Under the pieces are notes generated by a model, which saw nothing but the letters and a program-made list of their open reading frames with translations, ran no database searches and was not told the DNA's origin. Below, one piece after another: positions 16,056 to 22,122 of a stretch of DNA of 26,181 nucleotides. A program made the position numbers and the translations under genes. How positions within the stretch are numbered: position 1 is the first letter of the stretch; each line of letters opens with the position of its first letter. This DNA is from a virus, in the IMG/VR virus record IMGVR_UViG_3300025889_000831, positions 1-26,181 of that record; one strand, written 5' to 3'.

Positions 16056-16643
16056 TTATACTATTTTTTCTCTGAAAATATCATTTTCATTAGAGCTACT
16101 TTCATTTAGCATATCACAGTAAGTAGCTAAATCTGATTCAAAAGATTTATCAATGTTTTGTTTTCTAATGAAATATTGGGATGTTCTCATAAATTCATAA
16201 TTTTTAGAACTATACTCTTCCACATACTTTTGTGTTGCTTTAAATATAGTTGCCCACTCGTAATCATAATTTTCAAAGAACCATCTAAAACCTGCTTCTA
16301 GATTTTTTACATTGGTTCTTGCATATTTACCACTTCTTAATTTTGTTGAGGGAAATATTTCATTGTATGTTTTAATACATACATCAAATTTATCACCCAT
16401 TAAATCTGTTGAAGTTTTCTTCTTACTCTTTCTAAAATAAGAGTTTAATTCCTCTACAAATATATGACTTTTTTGTGAAAGAGTCAAATCTTCATTTAAC
16501 CAGCCATCTGTTTGTAATCTAGTAATTTCAATACTACTATTAACAAATGAATTAACAGACACCTTATTCTTAATACAATAAAGTACATACAAAGAATTAG
16601 GTGTCATTTTTTGTTTTAATAATTTATTAAAGATTTCATCCAT
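16056..16643 (-). CDS. Unknown protein (195 aa), possible winged-helix helicase accessory
   Basis: The N-terminal part (MTPNSLYVLYCIKNKVSVN, then EITRLQTDGWL) has the helix-turn-helix-wing rhythm seen in phage replication proteins. The remainder is helical, with FRWFFENYDYEWATIFKATQKYVEEY, a tryptophan-rich segment that recalls DnaD- or replisome-organiser-like C-termini. It lies one base before the DnaB-like helicase start and directly after UDG. A helicase loader or replication organiser is a reasonable guess; no motif proves it. Confidence 0.75.
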   Translation of the reverse strand: MDEIFNKLLKQKMTPNSLYVLYCIKNKVSVNSFVNSSIEITRLQTDGWLNEDLTLSQKSHIFVEELNSYFRKSKKKTSTDLMGDKFDVCIKTYNEIFPSTKLRSGKYARTNVKNLEAGFRWFFENYDYEWATIFKATQKYVEEYSSKNYEFMRTSQYFIRKQNIDKSFESDLATYCDMLNESSSNENDIFREKIV

Positions 16644-16644
16644 A

Positions 16645-17355
16645 TCACCAAGTTACTGAAAAATTATTATTCTTCTTTAAAATTTGATTTATCTCATTAA
16701 ATACATTTTTACAATCCCATTCTGAACCTTTTACATATACAGCACTAGCAGGATGATTTACATAAAACTTATAATTTGTATCATTTACACAGTCTTTCCA
16801 TTCTTGAGCTTGTTTACCCATATATACGTAAATTAAACCTGGATTGCCAAATGTTAAATGATCAAATAGATATGCTATAAAAGGTTTCCATATGCTATAA
16901 TGTTGTCCAACTTTACCTACAACTGTAGTTAAAGCAGTATTTAACATTAGTATACCTTGATTAGCCCATCTTGTTAAATCTGGATTATGTGATTGACCTA
17001 CTCCATCATATACAGTTCTGTTTACTGCATCTAAAATAAACTTCAAACTTGGTTGTAATTGCATTGTATTACTACAACTAAATGCAATACCATCTGCAAC
17101 ATCAAGTTTTGGATAAGGATCTTGCCCTACCATGATAACACTAAGTTTGTCATAAGGGCATTCTTCAAAAGCTCTGAATAACTGGCTGATTTTAGGTGTA
17201 AATCTTTGATTATCTTTTGATAATCTAATTAGCTGTTTTAATATGTTATCAAAATCATTGCTAAATATAAAAGATTTAAGAAATCCCCAACCAGAGGCTT
17301 CTACTTTTTTAAATAATTTTTGTTTAATATCTTCTATGTCTATAGTAGTTGTCAT
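16645..17355 (-). CDS. ung: Uracil-DNA glycosylase, family 1-like
   Basis: The 236-residue protein removes uracil from DNA. The water-activating motif is GQDPYP (77-82, catalytic D79) in place of the more usual GQDPYH. NTALTT (139-144) supplies the conserved Asn, and HPASAV (201-206) holds the catalytic His. DGIAFSCS and QPSLKFIL are also in their family places. The active site looks complete. It is the first minus-strand gene after the lone plus-strand gene and begins the main replication block, so a promoter probably lies in 17356-17386 or the transcript passes through the antisense of the plus gene. Confidence 0.93.
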   Translation of the reverse strand: MTTTIDIEDIKQKLFKKVEASGWGFLKSFIFSNDFDNILKQLIRLSKDNQRFTPKISQLFRAFEECPYDKLSVIMVGQDPYPKLDVADGIAFSCSNTMQLQPSLKFILDAVNRTVYDGVGQSHNPDLTRWANQGILMLNTALTTVVGKVGQHYSIWKPFIAYLFDHLTFGNPGLIYVYMGKQAQEWKDCVNDTNYKFYVNHPASAVYVKGSEWDCKNVFNEINQILKKNNNFSVTW

Positions 17356-17363
17356 ATTTTTTA

Positions 17364-17371
17364 TATCTTTG
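17364..17371 (+). promoter_or_regulatory. Possible Bacteroidota -7 box for the lone + gene
   Basis: TATCTTTG matches the Bacteroidota -7 consensus TAnnTTTG and lies 15 bases before the ATG at 17387. No good TTG/TTTG -33 element is found at the usual 19-21 base spacing. The box occurs by chance fairly often in AT-rich DNA, so this is weak. Confidence 0.3.
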
Positions 17372-17386
17372 ATAAAATTTGAATAA

Positions 17387-17722
17387 ATGGAAATTAAGAA
17401 AGTTAAAGAAATGAAAGATGATGCTTTACTAAATGTAAAAGTAAATAAAACTTATTACCAAATGGCAAAAGCGGCATTATTTACTCTTTTACAAGATGTA
17501 TATAGCACTGAAAAAGGTAGTCCTGATACTTTTGTAAAAGATCTTGTATCAAAAGAATACAAAGATCAAACAGATAAGGAAAGAGCTTTCTATACTTTAA
17601 CTTTACTTGTTGGTGAAATAGAAAAACAAGCTGTTGAAAACGATGCTTATTTTGAAAAAGAAATTGATCCTGAAAAGTTTAAAGAAGATTTGGAAAAGAG
17701 TGAAAACTCTAGTGAAGGTTAA
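17387..17722 (+). CDS. Lone plus-strand unknown protein (111 aa)
   Basis: This is the only plus-strand gene inside the minus-strand block. The 111-residue product is soluble and mostly helical (YYQMAKAALFTLLQDVY, KERAFYTLTLLVGEIEKQAV) with an acidic end (EKFKEDLEKSENSSEG). No family is recognised. It is divergent from the UDG gene, 31 bases apart, and its last 14 bases overlap the end of the convergent NinB-like gene. Coding quality is good, and the antisense side has no comparable open frame. Being on the late-gene strand, it may be expressed late and act in virion assembly; this is inference. Confidence 0.8.
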   Translation: MEIKKVKEMKDDALLNVKVNKTYYQMAKAALFTLLQDVYSTEKGSPDTFVKDLVSKEYKDQTDKERAFYTLTLLVGEIEKQAVENDAYFEKEIDPEKFKEDLEKSENSSEG

Positions 17723-18068
17723 CATTATATAATTCTCCAATTTCAATACAAACCTGAATAGCTTGTGTTAACTCTTCTTTACTGCAGTCAGCAAAAGATT
17801 TTAAATCATCTCCTACAATAAGACCTGCTTTATCTTTAACTATCAGTTTCATTTCATTGAAGCTGTATCCGCTTTCTTTTGCTAGTTCTCTAATACATTT
17901 GTGTACTTTGTTTATTTGTGCAGTACTGCCAATAGCATCCACTAATGACATAAATACATCAACTTCTTGACCTTCAGAAAGTTTTTGAATAAATAAATCT
18001 AAGGCAACTTTAGCTTCTTTAGAGTAAACTAGTTTACCATTCTTAACCTTTAATTTTCCTGAAAACAT
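17709..18068 (-). CDS. NinB-like recombination protein
   Basis: The 119-residue protein resembles lambda NinB in layout: a strand near the start, then AQINKVHKCIRELAKESGYS (compare the QNRKLWACLGDVSRQVEWH region of NinB). MKLIVKDKAGL and a C-terminal SFADCSKEELTQAIQVCIEIGELYNVNL helix follow, matching the final EFAELLELIQAFGTERGV region. NinB (lambda Orf) binds ssDNA and SSB and aids phage recombination, which fits a phage with Sak4- and SSB-like genes. The similarity is by eye and modest. It overlaps the next upstream gene by 26 bases and the plus-strand gene by 14. Confidence 0.6.
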   Translation of the reverse strand: MFSGKLKVKNGKLVYSKEAKVALDLFIQKLSEGQEVDVFMSLVDAIGSTAQINKVHKCIRELAKESGYSFNEMKLIVKDKAGLIVGDDLKSFADCSKEELTQAIQVCIEIGELYNVNLH

Positions 18069-18294
18069 CTATAAGTTCTTTAACTATTTTAGGATCTAGT
18101 ATTTCACAGTCTGGATCAGACATGAATACAGTCCATTCACCATCAGCTCCTACTTCATCACTTTCAGAACTATATAATACTAGATCTTGAATAAGTTCTA
18201 GATTATAATAATAGTAATCATACCCATTCTGACTTTCAGAATCAGGTATTATTTCTTTTTTAAAACCTAATGCAAGTAAATCTTTTTCAGTCAT
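18043..18294 (-). CDS. Unknown acidic protein (83 aa)
   Basis: A small acidic protein with tyrosine repeats (GYDYYYYNLEL), the segment SESDEVGADGEWTVFMSDPDCEI and a C-terminal helix, VKELIDVFRKI. This looks like a small alpha/beta fold without a catalytic motif. It overlaps its neighbours at both ends (26 bases downstream, 8 upstream), which supports translation as part of the chain. Not recognised. Confidence 0.75.
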   Translation of the reverse strand: MTEKDLLALGFKKEIIPDSESQNGYDYYYYNLELIQDLVLYSSESDEVGADGEWTVFMSDPDCEILDPKIVKELIDVFRKIKG

Positions 18295-18700
18295 TGTTTT
18301 CTAATTTTTGTTTTTTACTCCATACTTCTTTGTTGAGAATCTTAGACTCATAGTCTTCTCTACATTTAATATAAATACTTTTTTTGATATTAAATTCTCC
18401 ATGTTCTTTAATTCTTTCTTTTCTGAAAAAATTAATTACTTGAGAAGCTACAAACCAATTTTCTTCATCTTTGGATTCTAATAATCTAACAGTATTATTA
18501 AAATTATCTTCTGACATATAATTAAGATACTGGAGTAATCTTAATTCTGCAAGAAGAATAAAAGGTTTGTATGTATTTATTTTACTACCCATTTGATACA
18601 TATGCCATAACATATGTAAATTTTTACATTCAGGAGCATCTGTTATTTCATAATGCTCTTTACAAATCTTTTTTGATAAATTTTTTATTCTTTGTTCCAT
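18287..18700 (-). CDS. Unknown helical protein (137 aa)
   Basis: A mostly helical protein rich in Lys, Glu, Tyr and Trp (LHMLWHMYQMGSKIN, FILLAELRLLQYLNYM). The end is basic (KKQKLENND). No motif is recognised. Its stop overlaps the next gene in an 8-base ATGNNTGA junction that recurs in this block, and its start overlaps a 39-aa gene by 16 bases. Confidence 0.75.
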   Translation of the reverse strand: MEQRIKNLSKKICKEHYEITDAPECKNLHMLWHMYQMGSKINTYKPFILLAELRLLQYLNYMSEDNFNNTVRLLESKDEENWFVASQVINFFRKERIKEHGEFNIKKSIYIKCREDYESKILNKEVWSKKQKLENND

Positions 18701-18804
18701 GATAAAATCATATTTCTTACTTTTTTACCTAAATCCATATCATTAGGATTTTCTTTTACAAGTTTTTCAATAGAACGAATATTAGGTTTTTTCTTTTTCT
18801 TCAT
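18685..18804 (-). CDS. Small basic protein (39 aa)
   Basis: The start ATG is at 18804 and the TAA at 18685-18687. The peptide begins MKKKKKPNIRSIEKLVKENP and continues NDMDLGKKVRNMI to NKE, a basic amphipathic helix pattern. It exactly fills the gap between the 94-aa metallopeptidase-like gene and the 137-aa gene and overlaps each (23 and 16 bases). Gapless packing elsewhere makes it a probable real gene. Function unknown. Confidence 0.6.
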   Translation of the reverse strand: MKKKKKPNIRSIEKLVKENPNDMDLGKKVRNMILSWNKE

Positions 18805-19066
18805 TTAATAAAGTTTTAGTTTCAGCATTCACCTGGTCTTCTGACCAATCAGCATACTTAATATGCAGTAACTCATGAATAATATCTTCTTCTGTAAGAT
18901 CTCTATCATGAAATATTACTGCACTTTTATTTTTAAAATCACGATCAATACCTATAAAGTAACAGTCTTCTGCTGGACAATCACATAGAACCTGTTCATT
19001 GTTTAAAGGTTCTAATTCAACTGTCCAATCAGTTAACTCTAACTTCTTAAGCCATTTGTCAATCAT
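18782..19066 (-). CDS. Mini zinc-metallopeptidase-like protein
   Basis: The 94-residue protein is built around HELLHIKYAD (HExxH, about residues 64-68) in TEEDIIHELLHIKYADWSED. A strand (SAVIFHDRD) precedes it, as in small phage SprT/ImmA-like minigluzincins. A CDCPAEDCYFIGID segment lies upstream. A third ligand would be a downstream Glu or Asp, which are plentiful. Proteins this small may be toxin-, repressor- or host-protein-cleaving, or inactive relatives. Start and stop overlap neighbours in the same chain. Confidence 0.7.
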   Translation of the reverse strand: MIDKWLKKLELTDWTVELEPLNNEQVLCDCPAEDCYFIGIDRDFKNKSAVIFHDRDLTEEDIIHELLHIKYADWSEDQVNAETKTLLNEEKEKT

Positions 19067-19400
19067 CTTTGTTTTGGTTTAATTTAACAATGTCTATTAA
19101 CTTATCAAGACAAGCAAGTTCTGCTTCTTCGTAGGTTTGAAACTCAAAAGCATTAAATATATGTAGCACACCACCTATATTCATAATAAAACTTTCATGT
19201 CCAATCCCATTTATCATGTGACCTAAGCCATATTTCTCTCTAAAAAACCTGAATACCTGTTGGTAGAGTGGTGCTTTTAATACTTCAACCATTTCTGTAT
19301 AGAGATTACCTCCTCCATCATAATATCCAAAACAAGGTTCATCAAAACCAAGTTCTTTGAGTTTAATCGCCAACTCATAAGGTACAAATTCATTTTTCAT
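19059..19400 (-). CDS. Conserved phage protein of unknown function (113 aa)
   Basis: The sequence starts MKNEFVPYELAIKLKELGFDEPCFGYY and has APLYQQVFRFFREKYGLGHMI in the middle, ending in a helix with EAELACLDKLIDIVKL. I recall very similar proteins as frequent small genes in Bacteroidota phages and prophages, with no assigned role. Its stop overlaps the metallopeptidase-like gene by 8 bases (ATGATTGA) and it overlaps the 63-aa gene by 11. The start region follows the repeated junction sequence discussed in the findings. Confidence 0.85.
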   Translation of the reverse strand: MKNEFVPYELAIKLKELGFDEPCFGYYDGGGNLYTEMVEVLKAPLYQQVFRFFREKYGLGHMINGIGHESFIMNIGGVLHIFNAFEFQTYEEAELACLDKLIDIVKLNQNKDD

Positions 19401-19581
19401 CTTTGTTTTGGTTTAAATAAGTACCATCTTCTTCACATTCATTACCGTTCTCATCTTCATAGCCAATAAAATAACAAGTACAATCAGTACCATAATTATG
19501 ATTTTCATAATCTTCTTTTGTAATGATTAAGTCTTGTACACCTAACCTTACATATACTTCTTTAGCTTTTTCTTTACTCAT
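19390..19581 (-). CDS. Small acidic unknown protein (63 aa)
   Basis: A 63-residue acidic protein with VYVRLGVQDLIITKED, TDCTCYFIGYEDENGNE and an LNQNKDEK end. Its C-terminal residues are encoded by the repeated junction that also supplies the next gene's initiation region, so part of its end reflects translational signals. No family recognised. Confidence 0.7.
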   Translation of the reverse strand: MSKEKAKEVYVRLGVQDLIITKEDYENHNYGTDCTCYFIGYEDENGNECEEDGTYLNQNKDEK

Positions 19582-19596
19582 TTTATTTATTTTGGT

Positions 19597-19860
19597 TTAA
19601 ATATCTATAAATGGTAACCATTTAGTTACTTTGTTAATTACTTTAGTATCATTAAATAAATGTGCTACTAAACCTAAACATAAAATGCTTAGTAAGATAC
19701 ATGCAAACAGCATGATAATACCTAATGCTAGGTAAAATATAAATCCTGATAGAGTATTTGTGGTAATTAAAATATATGCACCACGCCCTAATCCATACAA
19801 TCCAGCAATATTACATACTGCCCATGTTAAATAACCCATTCCTTTTAATAATTTATCCAT
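19597..19860 (-). CDS. Small integral membrane protein (87 aa)
   Basis: The ATG at 19860 is chosen over a possible TTG 27 bases upstream because it makes the 8-base ATGGATAA overlap with the previous 35-aa gene. The protein has two to three hydrophobic segments: LTWAVCNIAGLYGLG with GAYILITT, then FIFYLALGIIMLFACILLSILCLGLVAHLF. It ends KWLPFIDI. It resembles small phage inner-membrane proteins, but no holin or superinfection-exclusion signature is clear. Confidence 0.72.
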   Translation of the reverse strand: MDKLLKGMGYLTWAVCNIAGLYGLGRGAYILITTNTLSGFIFYLALGIIMLFACILLSILCLGLVAHLFNDTKVINKVTKWLPFIDI

Positions 19861-19960
19861 TGTTATCTTCTTTATTTTGTTTTGCAATCAAATATTGTAT
19901 ATAGAGATCTTTATCAAAATGATCCCAGAATTGCATCCAGTCTAAAATGTTTGTTCCCAT
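19853..19960 (-). CDS. Tiny unknown protein (35 aa)
   Basis: The ATG is at 19960 and the stop TAA at 19853-19855, inside the start of the membrane-protein gene. The peptide has a tryptophan/aspartate-rich front (ILDWMQFWDHFDKDLY) followed by YLIAKQNKEDNNG, an amphipathic helix pattern. It fills the space between the tRNA and the membrane protein. Supported by packing and coupling only. Confidence 0.55.
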   Translation of the reverse strand: MGTNILDWMQFWDHFDKDLYIQYLIAKQNKEDNNG

Positions 19961-19974
19961 ATTTTATTTTTTAG

Positions 19975-20048
19975 TACACCCAAAAGGATTCGAACCTTTG
20001 ACCTACTGCTTAGAAGGCAGTTGCTCTATCCAGCTGAGCTATGGGTGC
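19975..20048 (-). tRNA. tRNA-Arg (anticodon TCT)
   Basis: Read on the minus strand, the sequence folds into a complete cloverleaf. The acceptor starts GCACCCA and pairs with TGGGTGT with one end wobble. The D arm is AGCTCAGCTGGATAGAGC. The anticodon stem ACTGC/GCAGT carries loop CTTCTAA (anticodon TCT, reads AGA), and the T arm includes GGTTCGAATCC. The discriminator is A, and CCA is not encoded, so host CCA addition is needed. It lies in the gap between the radical SAM gene and a 35-aa gene, cotranscribed with mRNAs. Confidence 0.95.
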
Positions 20049-20053
20049 ATTGG

Positions 20054-20896
20054 TTAAAATATATACCTAATTGTATCTAAATCAAAATACTGTGAATATA
20101 ATTCCTTAAACTCTTCAAGCAATCTTGTTTTATGCTTAAGAGGGTATCTCATCACACCTGATTTGTTTTTAACCTCAGAAGATAATCGCATCAACTCTTG
20201 TGCTTCATCAGATGATCTTACCATTTGATTAGCATGATTAGTTAATGCAATTACTTCACATTTATTTTCTCCTGCTATTTCTTTTACATTTTGAAATAGC
20301 TGACCATAATGATCTTTCCATTTTTTATAGAATACAAGTGGGCTATAGTTTATATGTACTTCCCAACCTAAATCTTTTAGTCTATTAATTTCATGTATTC
20401 TATCTATGGCTTTCTGCATTTTGGGTTCAAGTATGTCTGCATATGCTTGTGGCATTAAACTTACTCTTACTCTTGGTTTTTTATTAAAATGATTTACATC
20501 TAATTTTAATAAACTAGGATACTTAGTAGCCATAGTACTATTCAATCTAGGATGATTATCATATTTTTTTAGATAATCTATCAGTGGTTCTGGTAGATGT
20601 TTTTGCATCAATACTAAATCAGTATTACATGCTATATCTACCATTGTATATACAGGATCCTGTTGATCAGGAACCTTTGTAAATCCTTCTTCCCATTTAA
20701 CAACTGAGTTAAATATATCATCTACATTTTCATTTACAAATACTCTTTTACCATTGTATCTAGACATATAACAATAAGTATCTACACAACCACCAAAGCA
20801 CCCATATATTAAATTAGGTGCTATGCAGTTAGCACTATTATTATTATCCTTAGTTACTAAAGTTTTAGTTACTTGATGTTTAATTGCCGCACTCAT
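20054..20896 (-). CDS. Radical SAM protein, spore-photoproduct-lyase-like
   Basis: The 280-residue protein has IYGCFGGCVDTYCYMSRY, a cluster of cysteines C33, C37 and C42 (spacing CX3CX4C, against the usual CX3CX2C). Further segments match the SPL layout: VDIACNTD with C90, where SPL carries its hydrogen-donor cysteine (ACTSD-like); RVRVSLMPQAYADILEP; RIHEINRLKDLGWEVHINYSPLVFYKKW; and DHYGQLFQNV. SPL uses SAM to reverse a thymine photoproduct. Here the substrate may be a DNA lesion or a modified base. It starts 8 bases after the 77-aa gene and ends 5 bases before the tRNA. Confidence 0.75.
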   Translation of the reverse strand: MSAAIKHQVTKTLVTKDNNNSANCIAPNLIYGCFGGCVDTYCYMSRYNGKRVFVNENVDDIFNSVVKWEEGFTKVPDQQDPVYTMVDIACNTDLVLMQKHLPEPLIDYLKKYDNHPRLNSTMATKYPSLLKLDVNHFNKKPRVRVSLMPQAYADILEPKMQKAIDRIHEINRLKDLGWEVHINYSPLVFYKKWKDHYGQLFQNVKEIAGENKCEVIALTNHANQMVRSSDEAQELMRLSSEVKNKSGVMRYPLKHKTRLLEEFKELYSQYFDLDTIRYIF

Positions 20897-20904
20897 TGTT
20901 TACT

Positions 20905-21138
20905 CTAAAAAGGCAAATCTTCTTTGTTACTTGTTTTGTCCTCTTCAATGGTAAATTCTTCTGGCTCAATCTCTTTTTTCTGAGCAGAACTAACCTCATT
21001 TTTCTTTCTTTCATATTCTTTTAATTCATAAGTTTGTAATTCTTTCATATGCAGAATATCAGGCCATGTAAGACCTTCTGGTAATTCACCATCATTGGCA
21101 TTTATAATATTAATGTAAAGTTCCTTTACTCTTCCCAT
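20905..21138 (-). CDS. Small protein (77 aa) with SSB-like acidic tip
   Basis: The N-terminal half is helical (GRVKELYINIINANDGELP, WPDILHMKELQTYELKEYERKK). The second half is flexible and acidic (EIEPEEFTIEEDKTSNKEDLPF). The final DLPF is almost the SSB C-terminal peptide (DIPF in E. coli). It might be a tether that competes for SSB-interacting proteins. The start overlaps the DnaA-like gene end by 13 bases. No further family recognised. Confidence 0.75.
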   Translation of the reverse strand: MGRVKELYINIINANDGELPEGLTWPDILHMKELQTYELKEYERKKNEVSSAQKKEIEPEEFTIEEDKTSNKEDLPF

Positions 21139-21614
21139 TTTACTTTAATTTTAGTTTCCTCAATAAACTCCAAAGCTGTTTTAACTAGATGTAGCACAGT
21201 TTGATCTATTGATTTATCATGAGCGTGTGCATAATTAACTATTCTAGCTATTGTTCTTAAATCATATGTTGTAGTTACTGCTCTTTCTGTTGAATGTGCA
21301 TGTTTAGCATTTGAAACATCAAAAGGAAATTTATAGTACAGCATTGCTACATTCATCTGAAAACTTGGATCTTGTGATTTAGTTAAAGCTATAACTTGCT
21401 TTTTAGAATGATTTATTGTACTCCTATCAATTTTATGTTTTGAATTTTCAAAACATTCTGCAATCATTTCTTCACTGTATCCAAATTTATAGTAAAGAAT
21501 AGTTATTAAATAATTTCTCTGATCTAAATAAGATCTTTTTCTGGTTTTGTGCTCTGGAAATATTTCTTTTAATTCTCGAATAACTTCTTCAGCACTATAA
21601 TTCTTGTCTATCAT
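21126..21614 (-). CDS. DnaA domain IV-like DNA-binding protein
   Basis: The 162-residue protein has, at about 25-76, RKRSYLDQRNYLITILYYKFG, then YSEEMIAECFE and KIDRSTINHSKKQV. The order and the DRSTINHS signature match the DnaA C-terminal HTH (DHSTVxHA-type), which binds DnaA boxes. There is no AAA+ domain. The C-terminal half is helical with HAHDKSIDQTVLHLV. It could bind the phage or host origin region, or be a regulator using this fold. It starts 6 bases after a hairpin-overlapped stop. Confidence 0.7.
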   Translation of the reverse strand: MIDKNYSAEEVIRELKEIFPEHKTRKRSYLDQRNYLITILYYKFGYSEEMIAECFENSKHKIDRSTINHSKKQVIALTKSQDPSFQMNVAMLYYKFPFDVSNAKHAHSTERAVTTTYDLRTIARIVNYAHAHDKSIDQTVLHLVKTALEFIEETKIKVKWEE

Positions 21615-21620
21615 AATGTG

Positions 21621-21670
21621 TTAAATAAAAAAAGGCCATAATAACCCTTTAATTTCTGCTATTATTGGCC
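21621..21670 (-). terminator. Possible attenuator/terminator overlapping the 59-aa gene end
   Basis: On the minus strand GGCCAATAATA can pair with TATTATGGCC (21634-21670) with one bulged A, followed by TTTTTTTATTTAA. The T-run contains the stop codon of the 59-aa gene, and the next start is at 21614. The stem is weak in its lower half, so it is listed as possible only. Confidence 0.4.
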
Positions 21671-21800
21671 CTATAATTAATGATGTCAGAAAATCGTGGT
21701 TCTTTGCATAAAGATACCAAAAATATATCATCATAATTTGGGACACAATAAAGTATGCTGCAATGATATACATCACTGCATTAAATAATTTATCATCCAT
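21621..21800 (-). CDS. Small membrane protein (59 aa)
   Basis: The ATG is at 21800 and the TAA at 21621-21623. The product has a 20-residue hydrophobic stretch (MYIIAAYFIVSQIMMIYFWY) and a second near the end (LIIGPIIAEIKGLLWPFFI), so one or two membrane passes. It fills the space between the DnaA-like gene and the 103-aa gene. No family recognised. Confidence 0.65.
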   Translation of the reverse strand: MDDKLFNAVMYIIAAYFIVSQIMMIYFWYLYAKNHDFLTSLIIGPIIAEIKGLLWPFFI

Positions 21801-21810
21801 ATTAAAGTGA

Positions 21811-22122
21811 TTATTCTAAAGTAGATAGATCAGCATCTTCAGCTGTTATATTTTTAGAATTTTTAAGTTTTGTTGTAGATTTATACTCATTAAGTACAAC
21901 AGGTGCATTATCAGGAACTATTAAAAATCTTTCTAATGCATAATATTTATAAGGAGCTGAAGCTTCTGTAAGTTGTACTTCTTCAAAAGCAACACCTAAT
22001 GTACCATCTTGTGCAGATAACTCTACAACTTCAGTAATGGTGTAAACAGCTCCTTCTTCTATCCATTCATATTCAGATATCTGTGCTGGTTTTTTTGAAC
22101 TATCTATGCAAATCGCTTTCAT
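21811..22122 (-). CDS. Unknown protein (103 aa)
   Basis: The first 70 residues look like a compact beta-barrel (KAICIDSSKKP, VYTITEVVEL, LGVAFEEVQL, YYALERFLIVPD), close in style to small SH3-like phage proteins that start MKAICID. The tail is polar and acidic. It overlaps the ClpS-like gene by 23 bases, so the two are probably coupled. No function known. Confidence 0.75.
   Translation of the reverse strand: MKAICIDSSKKPAQISEYEWIEEGAVYTITEVVELSAQDGTLGVAFEEVQLTEASAPYKYYALERFLIVPDNAPVVLNEYKSTTKLKNSKNITAEDADLSTLE

Noticed and set aside
16645-17355. Clamp-binding-like QKLF in the N-terminus of UDG
   Set aside because: The spacing does not match the five-residue QLxLF consensus, so it is not called.
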